This document shows positions 1 to 9,086 of a stretch of 64,000 nt of DNA, in pieces; the stretch's first letter is position 1, and each line of letters opens with the position of its first letter. Origin of the DNA: Sphingomonas donggukensis (GTDB lineage: Bacteria > Pseudomonadota > Alphaproteobacteria > Sphingomonadales > Sphingomonadaceae). Position numbers and translations under genes: made by a program. The stretch is from NCBI RefSeq assembly GCF_023674425.1, contig NZ_CP098401.1:2463501-2527500 (forward strand), given 5' to 3'. The notes beneath the pieces were generated by a model that saw nothing but the letters and a program-made list of their open reading frames with translations, was not told the DNA's origin and did not search any database.

Positions 1-1
1 G

Positions 2-754
2 AAGGGCGGAGTGGGTAAGACCACGACCGCGATCAACGTCGGCACGGCGCTCGCCGCGACCGGATCGCGCGTGTTGCTTATCGACCTTGATCCGCAGGGC
101 AACGCCTCGACCGGTCTCGGCATTGCGCGCGCCGATCGGACGCTGTCGAGCTATGACCTGCTGATCCGCGATTGCAGCCTGATCGAAGCGGCGATCCCGA
201 CGCGGGTTCCGCGGCTCGATATCGTGCCGTCGACGGTCGATCTGTCGGGCGCGGAGATCGAGCTGATCGAGTTCGAGGAGCGGACGCACCGCCTCGACCG
301 CACCATCGCGCGCAGCGATGCACGGTGGGACGTGGTCCTGATCGATTGCCCGCCCTCGCTGGGGCTGATGACGATCAACGCGATGATCGCCGCGCACGCG
401 CTGCTGGTACCGCTGCAATGCGAATTTTTTGCGCTGGAGGGCCTGAGCCAGCTGCTCACCACGGTCGAGCGCATCCGTTCGCGATTCAATCCCGGACTGT
501 CGATCCTGGGGGTGGTGCTGACCATGTACGATCGCCGCAACCGCCTGACCGACCAGGTGTCCGACGATGTCCGCGCCGTGCTCGGCCCCGTAGTGTTCGA
601 CACCGTCATCCCACGCAACGTCCGTCTCTCCGAGGCGCCGAGCCACGGCATGCCCGCCCTGATCTACGATCATCGTTGCACGGGATCGCAGGCGTATATC
701 GCACTGGCCCGCGAAGTGATTTCCCGGCTCCCCCGATTGGCGAAGGCAGCATGA
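2..754 (+). CDS. parA: Chromosome partitioning ATPase ParA (Soj family), 5' end missing
   Basis: The frame is already open at the first bases and enters in the middle of the Walker A motif (KGGVGKTT), so the real start lies upstream of the window. The deviant Walker A lysines, DLDPQGNAS and the Walker B stretch DCPPSLG are visible, as in ParA/Soj ATPases that move ParB-parS complexes to segregate the chromosome. Only about the first 10 residues are missing. The stop overlaps the parB start (ATGA), a tight two-gene operon. In alphaproteobacteria parAB usually sits close to the replication origin, which suggests this window lies near oriC. Confidence 0.95.
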   Translation, partial: KGGVGKTTTAINVGTALAATGSRVLLIDLDPQGNASTGLGIARADRTLSSYDLLIRDCSLIEAAIPTRVPRLDIVPSTVDLSGAEIELIEFEERTHRLDRTIARSDARWDVVLIDCPPSLGLMTINAMIAAHALLVPLQCEFFALEGLSQLLTTVERIRSRFNPGLSILGVVLTMYDRRNRLTDQVSDDVRAVLGPVVFDTVIPRNVRLSEAPSHGMPALIYDHRCTGSQAYIALAREVISRLPRLAKAA

Positions 755-1668
755 CCGAACCCGCTCCCGCTCCTGCCCCGTCCCGCAAGGCGCGCCCCGG
801 CCTCGGGCGCGGATTGAGTGCCCTGCTCGGCGATGCGGTGATCGAGGCGCCGATCGCCGCCGACGGCTCGGCGTCGATGCCGTCGGGGCTGCGCATGCTG
901 CCGGTCAGCGCGCTTGCCCCGCATCCCGACCAGCCGCGTCGCCATTTCGACGAGGATGCGCTGGAGGAGCTGGCGCGCTCGATCGCGCAACGTGGGTTGA
1001 TCCAGCCGATCGTCGTGCGCCCGCACGGCCACGACTATCAGATCGTCGCGGGCGAGCGGCGGTGGCGCGCGGCGCAGCGCGCGCGGCTGCACGAGGTCCC
1101 GGTGGTCGTGCGCGAGCTCGATGATGCCGAGACGATGGAAATCGCGCTGGTCGAGAATATCCAGCGCGCGGACCTGAACGCGATCGAGGAAGCCGAAGCC
1201 TATGCGCGGCTGATCCGGCAGTTCGGCCACACCCAGGACGCGCTGGGCAAGCTGGTCAACAAGTCGCGGAGCCACGTCTCCAACCTGTTGAGATTGCTCG
1301 ATCTTCCTTCGCCGGTGCGGGCTATGCTGGTAACCGGCGAAATCGAGATGGGCCACGCCCGCGCGCTGATCGGGACCCCCGACGCCGCAGGGCTCGCGCG
1401 GCGCGTTGCGGACGAGGGATTGTCGGTGCGTGACACCGAGCGCCTCGCCCGCGCGGTGAAGCCGGCACCGGCCAGCGGCAAGCGCGCGAAGGAAGGCGGC
1501 GGTGAGCGCGATGCCGATATCGCCGCGCTCGAACGCCAGTTGGGCGACCTGCTCGGCCTGCGGGTGAAGATCGCGCACAGCGAGAAGGGCGGCACGCTGT
1601 CGCTCGGATACTCGACGCTCGATCAGCTCGACATGGTCTGCCAACGCCTGAGCGGGGAGCGGATTTAA
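751..1668 (+). CDS. parB: Chromosome partitioning protein ParB
   Basis: A 305-residue protein. The N-terminus has the lysine/arginine and GLGRGLSALLGD stretch typical of ParB. A ParB/Srx nuclease-fold CTPase domain follows (about residues 50-150, with GERRWRA and ENIQR), then a helix-turn-helix region that binds parS (KLVNKSRSHVSNLLRLL) and a C-terminal dimerisation segment. The start ATG overlaps the parA stop. With ParA it forms the segregation machine, loading on parS and spreading as a CTP-dependent clamp. No convincing parS was seen here. The stop codon lies inside the first unit of a 25-bp tandem repeat shared with the end of holA. Confidence 0.96.
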   Translation: MTEPAPAPAPSRKARPGLGRGLSALLGDAVIEAPIAADGSASMPSGLRMLPVSALAPHPDQPRRHFDEDALEELARSIAQRGLIQPIVVRPHGHDYQIVAGERRWRAAQRARLHEVPVVVRELDDAETMEIALVENIQRADLNAIEEAEAYARLIRQFGHTQDALGKLVNKSRSHVSNLLRLLDLPSPVRAMLVTGEIEMGHARALIGTPDAAGLARRVADEGLSVRDTERLARAVKPAPASGKRAKEGGGERDADIAALERQLGDLLGLRVKIAHSEKGGTLSLGYSTLDQLDMVCQRLSGERI

Positions 1669-1728
1669 CCTACGCCGGGGGGAGCGGATCTAAGCTCACG
1701 CGCGGGGAGCGGATCTAGCGACGCGCGG
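1654..1728. repeat. Three tandem 25-bp repeats at the parB/holA junction
   Basis: Units begin at 1654, 1679 and 1704. Each starts with GGGGAGCGGAT(C/T)TA followed by about ten less conserved bases. Unit 1 contains the parB stop codon. Unit 3 contains the holA stop codon, read on the other strand. The exact 25-base period indicates local duplication. Confidence 0.8.
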
Positions 1729-2737
1729 CGGCGCCCGCGATCGCCAGCGTGTCGTGCGCGACCGTCACCGATGCCGCGCCGCCGCCCGACAGGATGCCGC
1801 GCTCGGCACGCCGTACCCGCGCCACGCCGGCGGCGATCTGCGGCGCGGTCCAGCGGCGCAAGGCTCGGATCGTGCTCGCCTTTTCCTTCCAGAACACCCG
1901 GTGCTTCTCGACCACCGATTCCGCTGAGGCGCCGCTGTCGACTTCGGCGCGCATGTCGGCGAGCGCGATCAGCCGCCGCGAGAGTCCGCGCAGCATCGGG
2001 ATCGCCATCCCCGCCGCTTCGACGCCCGCCATCTCCGGACCGAACACGGCAGGCGCGCCGTCGATTACCGCAGCGATCGCCCGCGCCATTTCGCTGTCGT
2101 CGATGTTGGCGCCGATGCGCGCCAGCACATCCTCGTCGGCTTCCTTCGGACGGTCGGGCGCGGCGTCGAGGTACAGCGCCAGCTTCTCGATCTCGCGCGT
2201 CAGGATCGCGCGGTCGCCGCCAGCCCCGGCGACCATCGTCGCGGCGGTCGACCCGGTCAGGCGCACGCCTTGCTCGCGCGCGATGTTGGCGGCGATGCGC
2301 GCGGCGTCGGCACCCTCGGGCACGTAGCAGGCGAACGCCATCGCCGCGGGAGCGGACAGCGCCAGCTTCACCAGCTTGCCGCTGGCCTTAACGCTGGGGG
2401 CGATGGCCACCACCGGCGTCCCCGCGACCGGCAGGCCGAGCAGCAGCGTGACGGCCTCGAGCGATTCCTCGCCCATCGCGGTCACGCGGACGAAACGCTT
2501 GCCGCCGAACAACGACAGCGATGCCGCCTCGTCGGCGAGACGCCCGGGTTGCGCCTTCAGCGACGCGCCGTCGAGGTCGATACGCTCGGCATCGGCGCCG
2601 ATCGCGCGGGCCATGCGCGCGGCCAGCTCCATCGCACCCGATTCGTCGGGCCCGTGGATCAGGAACAGTCGGATATCGCCGTTGCCCGCGGCGGCGCGGT
2701 CGATCGCGGTGGCGATCTGGCCGGCGTTGGCCTTCAT
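1715..2737 (-). CDS. holA: DNA polymerase III delta subunit
   Basis: A 340-residue protein starting [15 protein letters not shown]. It has the HolA layout: an N-terminal ATPase-like fold (FLIHGPDESGAMELAARMA, with a degenerate P-loop), a middle domain with LTREIEKLALYL, and a C-terminal helical collar domain. Delta opens the beta clamp within the clamp-loader complex. The start ATG overlaps the lptE stop (ATGA), so holA is the third gene of the leuS-lptE-holA operon. This linkage of lptE and holA is common in proteobacteria. It converges on parB with 46 bp between the stops. Confidence 0.93.
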   Translation of the reverse strand: MKANAGQIATAIDRAAAGNGDIRLFLIHGPDESGAMELAARMARAIGADAERIDLDGASLKAQPGRLADEAASLSLFGGKRFVRVTAMGEESLEAVTLLLGLPVAGTPVVAIAPSVKASGKLVKLALSAPAAMAFACYVPEGADAARIAANIAREQGVRLTGSTAATMVAGAGGDRAILTREIEKLALYLDAAPDRPKEADEDVLARIGANIDDSEMARAIAAVIDGAPAVFGPEMAGVEAAGMAIPMLRGLSRRLIALADMRAEVDSGASAESVVEKHRVFWKEKASTIRALRRWTAPQIAAGVARVRRAERGILSGGGAASVTVAHDTLAIAGAAARR

Positions 2738-3246
2738 GGCGTCGCGGTCGGCGCGGCCTCCGCCGCGCGGTCGGCATAGAGCGCCAGGCGCGCGACGATC
2801 TGGTCGGCGATAATTCCCGACAGCCGCTCCAGCGCGGTCTGCTCGGCGGCGATCGTCGCATATTCGGAGCCGACGACATCGACACCCGCATCCGATCCCG
2901 CGGTGGCATCGAGGAGCGTCGTGCCGCGGGCGAGATCGACCAACTGGTAGCGTGCGCGCAGCGTCCGGCGCTCGCGCGAGATGCTGTCGTCGCGCCGCAC
3001 GCCAAGCCCGGTGATGCGGTCGTCGAGCCGCACGTCGAGGCGGTAGCGCGGTGCCGCGGCATCGCCCGCGGCCAGCCGGTCGCGCAGCGCGGTCGCAACG
3101 AGATAGCCTGCCTGCCCTTCGATCGGCGCGACCTGCACCGCGCCCAGCGTCGCGCGTGCCGGGCTGTTCACCCCGCCGTACAGCGGGCGCAGGCCGCACG
3201 CCGACAGCAGGAGCATCAGGGCGAGCGGGGCAGCGAGGCGGATCAT
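2734..3246 (-). CDS. lptE: LPS-assembly lipoprotein LptE
   Basis: 170 residues. The signal peptide ends in a lipobox (LLLSAC, lipidated Cys17) followed by GLRPLYGG, the typical start of mature LptE. LptE plugs the LptD barrel and helps place lipopolysaccharide in the outer leaflet. The gene overlaps the upstream leuS stop (ATGA) and the downstream holA start (ATGA), so the three are translationally coupled. Sequence conservation in LptE is low, so the call rests on the lipobox, the GLRPLY motif, the length and the leuS-lptE-holA order. Confidence 0.9.
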   Translation of the reverse strand: MIRLAAPLALMLLLSACGLRPLYGGVNSPARATLGAVQVAPIEGQAGYLVATALRDRLAAGDAAAPRYRLDVRLDDRITGLGVRRDDSISRERRTLRARYQLVDLARGTTLLDATAGSDAGVDVVGSEYATIAAEQTALERLSGIIADQIVARLALYADRAAEAAPTATP

Positions 3247-5738
3247 GCGACGATGTTGACCAGTCGGTCGGGGACGACAATCACTTTCTTCGGTGCCGCG
3301 CCGTCGAGGATGCGCTGGACGTGCGGCGAGGCGAGCGCCGCGGCCTCCAGCGCGTCCTTCGCCGACCCCTTGGCGACGGTCAGCGTGTCGCGCAGCTTGC
3401 CGTTGACCTGCACCGCAACGGTAACCGAATCGTCGACCAGCAGCGCCGGGTCCACCTCGGGCCAGGCGGCATCGGCGACGAGGCCGAGGTTGCCGAGCGC
3501 TTCCCACAATTCCTCTGCGACGTGCGGGATCATCGGCGCGACCAGCCGCGGGAGCGTCGCGATCGCGTCGGCGCGGGCGGCGGACGGCTGCGCCTTTTCC
3601 AGTGCGGCGACCAGCGTGTAGAGCTTCGCCACCGCCTTGTTGAAGGCCAGCGCCTCGACATCCTCGGCGATGCCGGCGATCGTGCGGTGGAGCAGGCGGG
3701 TGATCGCGGTGTCGTCGCCGGCGGCGGTCGTCGCGCCCTCCGCGGTGACCAGCCGCCACACGCGCTGGACGAAGCGCCACGCGCCCTCGATGCCGGCTTC
3801 GCTCCACGGCAGGTCGCGCTCGGGCGGCGAATCGGACAGCATGAACCACCGGACTGCGTCGGCACCGTAGCGATCGACGATCGGCGAGGGGTCGACCGTG
3901 TTCTTCTTCGACTTCGACATCTTCTCGACGCGGCCGACCGTCACCGGCTCGCCGGTCGCGATGACCGTGCCGCCCTCGACCTGTTCGGGCGCCAGCCAGA
4001 TGCCGGCGGGATCCTTGTACGTCTCGTGCGTCACCATGCCCTGCGTAAACAGGCCGGCGAACGGCTCGGCGACGTCGAGCTTGCCGATATGCTTCAGCGC
4101 GCGCGTCCAGAAACGGGCGTAGAGCAGGTGCAGGATCGCATGTTCGACCCCGCCGATATATTGCCCGACCGGCAGCCATTGCTCGGCCACGGCCTTGTCG
4201 AACGGCTGGTCGTCGGGCTGGCTGGCGAAGCGGATGAAGTACCAGCTCGAATTGACGAAGGTGTCGAGCGTGTCGGTCTCGCGCCGCGCATCGCCGCCGC
4301 AGGTCGGGCAGGCGACGTGCTTCCAGGTCGGGTGGCGGTCGAGCGGGTTGCCGGGAACGTCGAAGCTGACGTCCTCTGGCAGCACGACCGGCAGCTGATC
4401 CTTGGGCACCGGCACGACGCCGCAGGCATCGCAGTGGATGATCGGGATCGGCGTGCCCCAGTATCGCTGGCGGCTCACCCCCCAGTCGCGCAGGCGCCAC
4501 ACGGTCGTGCCGCGGCCCCAGCCGTCGTCCTCCGCGCGAGTGATTACCGTGCGCTTGGCGTCGGCGACGTCCATTCCGTCGAGGAAGTGCGAGTTCACCA
4601 GCGTGCCGGGGCCGGTATAGGCCTCGTCGCCGGCGAACAACGGATCGGTGGCGTCGCCGTCCGACACCACGCGGCGCACCGGCAGACTGTACTTGCGCGC
4701 GAAATCCAGGTCGCGCTGGTCGTGCGCCGGCACGCCGAACACCGCGCCGGTGCCGTATTCCATCAGCACGAAGTTGGCGATGTACACCGGCAGCTGGATC
4801 GCGGGATCGAACGGATGCTGCGCGGTCAGGCCGGTGTCGTAGCCGAGCTTCTCCTGCGTCTCGATTTCGGCAGCCGACGTGCCGCCCGCCTTGCACGCCG
4901 CGATGAAGTCGGCGACCGCGGGGTCGCTCGCCAAGCCTTGCGCGATCGGATGATCCGCCGCCACCGCGACGAAGCTGGCGCCGAAGATCGTGTCGGGGCG
5001 GGTGGTGAAGACCTCGACCGAACCGCCGTCACTGAGGGCAAAGCGGAATTGCAGACCCTGCGACTTGCCGATCCAGTTTTCCTGCATCAGCTTAACCTTG
5101 TCGGGCCAATGCTCAAGGGTATCCAGCCCGTCGAGCAACTCGTCGGCGAAGTCGGTGATCTTCAGGAACCACTGGTTCAGCTTGCGCCGCTCGACCGTCG
5201 CGCCCGAACGCCAGCCCTTGCCATCGATCACCTGCTCGTTGGCGAGCACGGTCATGTCGACCGGGTCCCAGTTGACCGACGATTCCTTGCGATAGACGAG
5301 GCCCGCGGCCAGCAGGTCGAGAAACAGCGCCTGTTCGTGGCCGTAATAGGCGGGGTCGCAGGTCGCGAGCTCGCGGCTCCAGTCGAGCGCGAAGCCCAGC
5401 CGCTTCAGCTGCGCCTTCATCGATGCGATATTGTCGTAGGTCCAGGCGCCGGGATGCACGCCCTTTTCCATGGCCGCATTCTCGGCGGGCATGCCGAACG
5501 CGTCCCAGCCCATCGGGTGGAGCACCTCGTGCCCGGTCATCCGCCGGAACCGCGCCAGCACGTCGCCCATCGTGTAATTGCGGACGTGGCCCATGTGGAT
5601 TTTTCCCGACGGATAGGGAAACATCTCGAGCACGTAGCTCTTGGGCCGGGGGCTGTCGTCGCGGGCGGCAAAGGTCGCGCGCTCGTCCCACACCGCTTGC
5701 CAGCGGGCGTCGGCCGACAGCGCGTTGAAACGCGACAT
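3243..5738 (-). CDS. leuS: Leucyl-tRNA synthetase
   Basis: 831 residues, a full-length bacterial LeuRS. The class I signature is [11 protein letters not shown] (HMGH at residues 48-51). The CP1 editing domain is present in the middle, and the KMSKS loop reads [11 protein letters not shown] cysteine pair in ACPTCGGD fits the zinc-binding insertion. The enzyme charges tRNA-Leu in the cytosol. I chose the ATG at 5738 because AAGGTG lies about 10 bases upstream; an in-frame GTG two codons earlier (5744) is the alternative. It is the first gene of the leuS-lptE-holA operon. Confidence 0.97.
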   Translation of the reverse strand: MSRFNALSADARWQAVWDERATFAARDDSPRPKSYVLEMFPYPSGKIHMGHVRNYTMGDVLARFRRMTGHEVLHPMGWDAFGMPAENAAMEKGVHPGAWTYDNIASMKAQLKRLGFALDWSRELATCDPAYYGHEQALFLDLLAAGLVYRKESSVNWDPVDMTVLANEQVIDGKGWRSGATVERRKLNQWFLKITDFADELLDGLDTLEHWPDKVKLMQENWIGKSQGLQFRFALSDGGSVEVFTTRPDTIFGASFVAVAADHPIAQGLASDPAVADFIAACKAGGTSAAEIETQEKLGYDTGLTAQHPFDPAIQLPVYIANFVLMEYGTGAVFGVPAHDQRDLDFARKYSLPVRRVVSDGDATDPLFAGDEAYTGPGTLVNSHFLDGMDVADAKRTVITRAEDDGWGRGTTVWRLRDWGVSRQRYWGTPIPIIHCDACGVVPVPKDQLPVVLPEDVSFDVPGNPLDRHPTWKHVACPTCGGDARRETDTLDTFVNSSWYFIRFASQPDDQPFDKAVAEQWLPVGQYIGGVEHAILHLLYARFWTRALKHIGKLDVAEPFAGLFTQGMVTHETYKDPAGIWLAPEQVEGGTVIATGEPVTVGRVEKMSKSKKNTVDPSPIVDRYGADAVRWFMLSDSPPERDLPWSEAGIEGAWRFVQRVWRLVTAEGATTAAGDDTAITRLLHRTIAGIAEDVEALAFNKAVAKLYTLVAALEKAQPSAARADAIATLPRLVAPMIPHVAEELWEALGNLGLVADAAWPEVDPALLVDDSVTVAVQVNGKLRDTLTVAKGSAKDALEAAALASPHVQRILDGAAPKKVIVVPDRLVNIVA

Positions 5739-5795
5739 GTTCACATCACCTTATCGAAAAACGGGTCCGGGCGGCGAGGACCGCCCACCGGCGGA

Positions 5796-6230
5796 TCAGC
5801 CCGCCACCGCGCCGCGACGCAGGTCGCGGGCGCGGGTGAGGATGATGTCCTCCAGCTTCTGCACGGTCGCCGCCTGGACGGGCGCCGCGACCCACTGGCC
5901 GCCCTGGTTGACCTGACGCAGCGCCGCGACGCTCAGCGCATCGGCGCGCAGGTCGCGGTCGAGGATGGTCACCGTCACCTTCATCCGCTCGTTCGGCTGG
6001 CTCGGGTTCGGATACCAGTCGGTCACGATGACGCCGCCGTTGGAATCGGTCTGGAGCAGCGGCATGAAGCGCAGCGTCTCCAGGCTGGCGCGCCACAGAT
6101 AGCTGTTCACGCCGATCGTCGTCACCTGCGACGCGGCCAGATCGGCCTTCGGACGATCGCCGCCGCGACCGCAGGCGGCCAGCGCCAGCATCGCGACACT
6201 CATCAGGGCGATACGCGTACGGGGGGTCAT
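5796..6230 (-). CDS. DUF3576 family lipoprotein
   Basis: 144 residues. A signal peptide ends in a lipobox (LALAAC, Cys20), followed by a domain with VNSYLWRASLETLRFMPL, characteristic of the DUF3576 family found in alphaproteobacteria. The probable location is a lipid-anchored periplasmic or outer-membrane site. The role is unknown. It lies just upstream of leuS on the same strand with a 57-bp gap and may be cotranscribed. The ATG at 6230 is preceded by GAGGA and gives a proper signal peptide, which longer readings do not. Confidence 0.88.
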   Translation of the reverse strand: MTPRTRIALMSVAMLALAACGRGGDRPKADLAASQVTTIGVNSYLWRASLETLRFMPLLQTDSNGGVIVTDWYPNPSQPNERMKVTVTILDRDLRADALSVAALRQVNQGGQWVAAPVQAATVQKLEDIILTRARDLRRGAVAG

Positions 6231-6344
6231 CGGCACATCCTCGAAGGCAGGGCAAAAATCTGTTCGCGGGCCCGTCCGCATGGCGAACCGGCCCGACACG
6301 CCTCTATAGAAGCTGGGGGCATGGCCGCAAGCATCCCGGCGACC

Positions 6345-6353
6345 TGTGGATAA
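6345..6353 (-). other. Single perfect DnaA-box sequence
   Basis: TGTGGATAA on the + strand is the complement of TTATCCACA, the DnaA consensus. It lies in the divergent intergenic region between the DUF3576 gene and the gene at 6444. No further boxes cluster around it, so it may be chance or a DnaA-responsive promoter site, not an origin. Confidence 0.3.
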
Positions 6354-6443
6354 GCTGCAACACTCGCACGAAAAGATTCTCTGCGGTGGAACATCGCGCT
6401 TCTTCCGTGGTACCGCATAGCAACGCAAGGAACCGGGGCTCGC

Positions 6444-7157
6444 ATGGTCGCGAATCGCATCATTGCCGGAACGACGCTCGCCGCGGCCATCGCCGTGGCG
6501 GCTGCTGTCGCGCCCGCGATCGGTGCGGAGGACGCGCGCACGCTGGTGCCGCGCCGTGCGGCGACGGTGCCGACCAGCGACATCGGGTCGTTCACGCCCG
6601 CTTCCGCCGATCCGCGACTCGCCGCCGTTCTGGCGCGTGCGGGCACCACCGGCAGCGGTTTCCGCTTCACCCCGTCGAGCGCCGGTCGCGGCGGTCGTGC
6701 GCTGAGCGTCGCGGTTCGCGCGCGGACGACGCGCGGCGCCAATGTCGCCGGCGAATCGGCGGCGCAGCCCGCGGCGGTCGCTCTCGCGCCGATCGCCTAT
6801 AATCTGGGCGTCGCGGTCAGCTGGAAGCGGTTCGCGCTGTCGGGCGACCTCGCCAAGGTCGATCTCGCCGGGCAGCCGGGCAGTCGGGAGAGCGCCGACG
6901 TCGGCGTCAGCTACACCGGCAAGGCCTTCAGCGGTCGCGTGAAGGCGGAGGCGGCCCGTCCGCTCGCCAACCAGCCGCGTCTGGTCGCGGAGGAGCCCAG
7001 CTATTCGGTCGATGTCGGCGGCGCCTATTCGATCGCCCGCAATCTCGATCTGACCGCGGGCGTGCGCTACAAGAGCGAGCGTGAGCGCCTGCCGCAGCTG
7101 ACCGACAATCGTCGCGACAGCCAGTCGGTGTACGTCGGAACCGCCTTCCGCTTCTGA
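6444..7157 (+). CDS. Putative outer-membrane beta-barrel protein
   Basis: 237 residues. A clear Sec signal peptide is followed by an Ala/Arg-rich spacer. From about residue 120 come alternating hydrophobic/polar stretches (NLGVAVSWKRFALSGDLAKV, ADVGVSYTGKAFSGRVKAEA, LDLTAGVRYKS) that look like amphipathic barrel strands, and the protein ends YVGTAFRF with the terminal Phe recognised by the BAM complex. I do not recognise a named family. The inference is a small barrel or barrel-like surface protein. The gene stands alone and is divergent from the DUF3576 gene. Confidence 0.75.
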   Translation: MVANRIIAGTTLAAAIAVAAAVAPAIGAEDARTLVPRRAATVPTSDIGSFTPASADPRLAAVLARAGTTGSGFRFTPSSAGRGGRALSVAVRARTTRGANVAGESAAQPAAVALAPIAYNLGVAVSWKRFALSGDLAKVDLAGQPGSRESADVGVSYTGKAFSGRVKAEAARPLANQPRLVAEEPSYSVDVGGAYSIARNLDLTAGVRYKSERERLPQLTDNRRDSQSVYVGTAFRF

Positions 7158-7184
7158 TCCGGCTGCCGGATGGCGGTCGGCTCC

Positions 7185-7724
7185 CTAATCGGCATCGGGC
7201 GCGGAAATCCACGCGTCGATTCCCGCCCAACCATACACGCCCGTCATTTTCAGTGACGCGAAACGGGCCGCGGTCATTCCGCCCAGCGCGATCACCGGCA
7301 TGGGCGCGGCGCCGACTAGGCTCGCAAGGCGCATGCGCCCGAGCGTCCGCGCGCCGGGATGCGATCGGGTGGCGAATATCGGCGACACGAACACCACATC
7401 GGCCCCTTCGCGCGCCGCCGCGACCATCTCGCGCCGCGAATGCACCGCCCGGCTGCGCAGCCCCGTGCCGCGACCATTGTGCACGCCATCGGCGCCGCGC
7501 AGCGGCTCTCCCGCCGACATCAGCATCAACCCCCGCCGTCGCGCGATCCGGCGCACGCGCGCCCACAGCACGGCGCGCTCGGGGGCGTCATAATGCCGGA
7601 ACACCACGCCTGCGCCACGCGGTAACCGCTCCAGCGCCGTCCACAGGGCATCGCCCAGCCGCGGGTCGGTCATCAGCCAGACGCGGGGCAGAGCGCGCGT
7701 AGACGTGGGGTGGCGGCGGGGCAT
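7185..7724 (-). CDS. Thiamine phosphate synthase/TenI-like protein
   Basis: 179 residues with a TIM-barrel ThiE/TenI pattern: ADGVHNGRG, the SRREMVAAAREGADVVFVSP stretch with the SPIFAT loop, and the phosphate-binding end PVIALGGMTAARF. ThiE joins HMP-PP and the thiazole phosphate. The protein is shorter than typical ThiE (about 210) and its N-terminus is divergent, so it may be a TenI-like paralogue. Its ATG (7724) lies only 22 bases from the divergent YggS-family start, so each promoter must lie inside or over the other gene. Confidence 0.8.
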   Translation of the reverse strand: MPRRHPTSTRALPRVWLMTDPRLGDALWTALERLPRGAGVVFRHYDAPERAVLWARVRRIARRRGLMLMSAGEPLRGADGVHNGRGTGLRSRAVHSRREMVAAAREGADVVFVSPIFATRSHPGARTLGRMRLASLVGAAPMPVIALGGMTAARFASLKMTGVYGWAGIDAWISAPDAD

Positions 7725-7746
7725 GACGCTCCCTATAGCGCCGCGG

Positions 7747-8415
7747 ATGCAGTCCGACGATGCCGCCCGCCGCCTGGCCGATGTCCACGCCCGGATCACC
7801 CGCGCCGCCAAGATCGCGCGTCGCGATACCGACGACGTCACGCTGATTGCGGTATCGAAGATGCACGACGTCGCCGCGATCCGCCCGCTGATCGCGGCGG
7901 GCCAGCGCGTGTTCGGAGAGAATCGCGTGCAGGAAGCCGCCGAGAAATGGCCGGTGCTGTGCGAGCAAACGCCCGGCATCGCGCTGCACCTCGTCGGTCA
8001 GCTCCAGTCGAACAAGGCCGCCGAAGCGATCGCGCTGTTCGACGCGATCCATTCGGTCGACCGGGCGTCGCTGGTCGCGGCGCTCGCCAAGGCAATGGAC
8101 GGGCAGGACCGCCGCCCGGCATGCTTCATCCAGGTGAACATCGGCGACGAGGAGCAGAAGGGCGGCTGCGCGGTCGCCGATCTGCCGGCTTTGCTGGCGG
8201 AGGCGCGCGCCGCCGACCTGCCGCTCGCCGGGCTGATGGCGGTGCCTCCCGTCGGGCTGGAGCCGGCACCCTATTTCGCGCTGCTGGCAAAGCTCGCACG
8301 CGACCACGGGCTCGATGGCCTCAGCATGGGCATGTCGGACGATGTCGAGACTGCGGTGACGCTCGGCGCGACCCATGTCCGCGTCGGCACCGCGCTGTTC
8401 GGTACGCGCGCGTGA
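7747..8415 (+). CDS. YggS family pyridoxal phosphate homeostasis protein
   Basis: 222 residues of the alanine-racemase-like YggS/PROSC family, which binds PLP without known catalysis and keeps free PLP balanced. The PLP lysine is in LIAVSKMHD (about residue 38). QLQSNK, QVNIGDEEQKGG and the C-terminal GLSMGMSDDVETAVTLGATH motif are all present. The ATG at 7747 fits family N-termini; an in-frame ATG at 7723 would overlap the divergent start codon. The stop overlaps the GTG of the next gene (GTGA). Confidence 0.93.
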   Translation: MQSDDAARRLADVHARITRAAKIARRDTDDVTLIAVSKMHDVAAIRPLIAAGQRVFGENRVQEAAEKWPVLCEQTPGIALHLVGQLQSNKAAEAIALFDAIHSVDRASLVAALAKAMDGQDRRPACFIQVNIGDEEQKGGCAVADLPALLAEARAADLPLAGLMAVPPVGLEPAPYFALLAKLARDHGLDGLSMGMSDDVETAVTLGATHVRVGTALFGTRA

Positions 8416-9086
8416 CTCTGCCGGTGCGGTTCGAGGCGCTGCTGTTCGATTTCGACGGGGTGCTGGTCGAAAGCGAGGCCGCCGGCAACGCCCAGATCGC
8501 CGACTATCTGACCGGCATCGGCCATCCGACGTCGCCTGAGGATTCGATGGCGAACTTCATGGGGCTGGCCGGCGCGGACTTCATCGGCGCGATCGAGCGG
8601 TGGATCGGGCGGGTGGTTCCCGACGATTTTCACACCGCCCGCGCCGCCGAGGATGCTCGGGCGCTTGCGGAAGGGGTCGGATCGGTCGCGGGCGCGGTCG
8701 ATTTCATCCGCGCGCTGCCCGCGGACCTGCCGAAAGCGGTGGTGTCGTCCAGCTCGACCGCCTGGATCCGCGCGCACCTCGCCCACATCGGTTTGTCCGA
8801 CGCGTTCGGCGATCACATCTATTCGGGCCGCGAGCATGTCGTGCGCGGGAAGCCGGCGCCCGACCTCTACCTCCACGCCGCCGCCGTGCTCGGCGTCGCC
8901 ATCGGGGCCTGCGCGATCATCGAGGATTCGCCGGTGGGCGTGACCGGCGCGGTGGCGTCGGGCGGCTATGTCATCGGCCTGTGCGCCGGCACCCACTGCG
9001 GCATCGGCCACGCCGACCGCCTCCGCGCGCTCGGCGCCGACGCGGTCGCAGCGGACTTCACCGCCGTCGCCGCGCTGCTCGCCTGA
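8412..9086 (+). CDS. HAD-superfamily phosphatase (beta-phosphoglucomutase-like)
   Basis: 224 residues. HAD motif I is LLFDFDGVLVES with the two catalytic aspartates (13 and 15). Motif II lies in VVSSSS, the motif III lysine in RGKPAPD and motif IV in IIEDSPVG. This is the subclass IA form that acts on small sugar or nucleotide phosphates; the substrate cannot be read from sequence. The GTG start overlaps the upstream stop. The 3' end overlaps the convergent YdcF-like gene by 29 bp. Confidence 0.87.
   Translation: MTLPVRFEALLFDFDGVLVESEAAGNAQIADYLTGIGHPTSPEDSMANFMGLAGADFIGAIERWIGRVVPDDFHTARAAEDARALAEGVGSVAGAVDFIRALPADLPKAVVSSSSTAWIRAHLAHIGLSDAFGDHIYSGREHVVRGKPAPDLYLHAAAVLGVAIGACAIIEDSPVGVTGAVASGGYVIGLCAGTHCGIGHADRLRALGADAVAADFTAVAALLA

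Noticed and set aside
3051..6353. A long open frame on the + strand opposite leuS and its neighbours
   Set aside because: The product is a His/Arg/Ala-rich string without domains, and the strand opposite encodes complete LeuRS, LptE and a lipoprotein. It is a high-GC antisense shadow.
6345..6353. Replication origin around the DnaA box
   Set aside because: Only one box, no AT-rich unwinding element and no cluster of further boxes.
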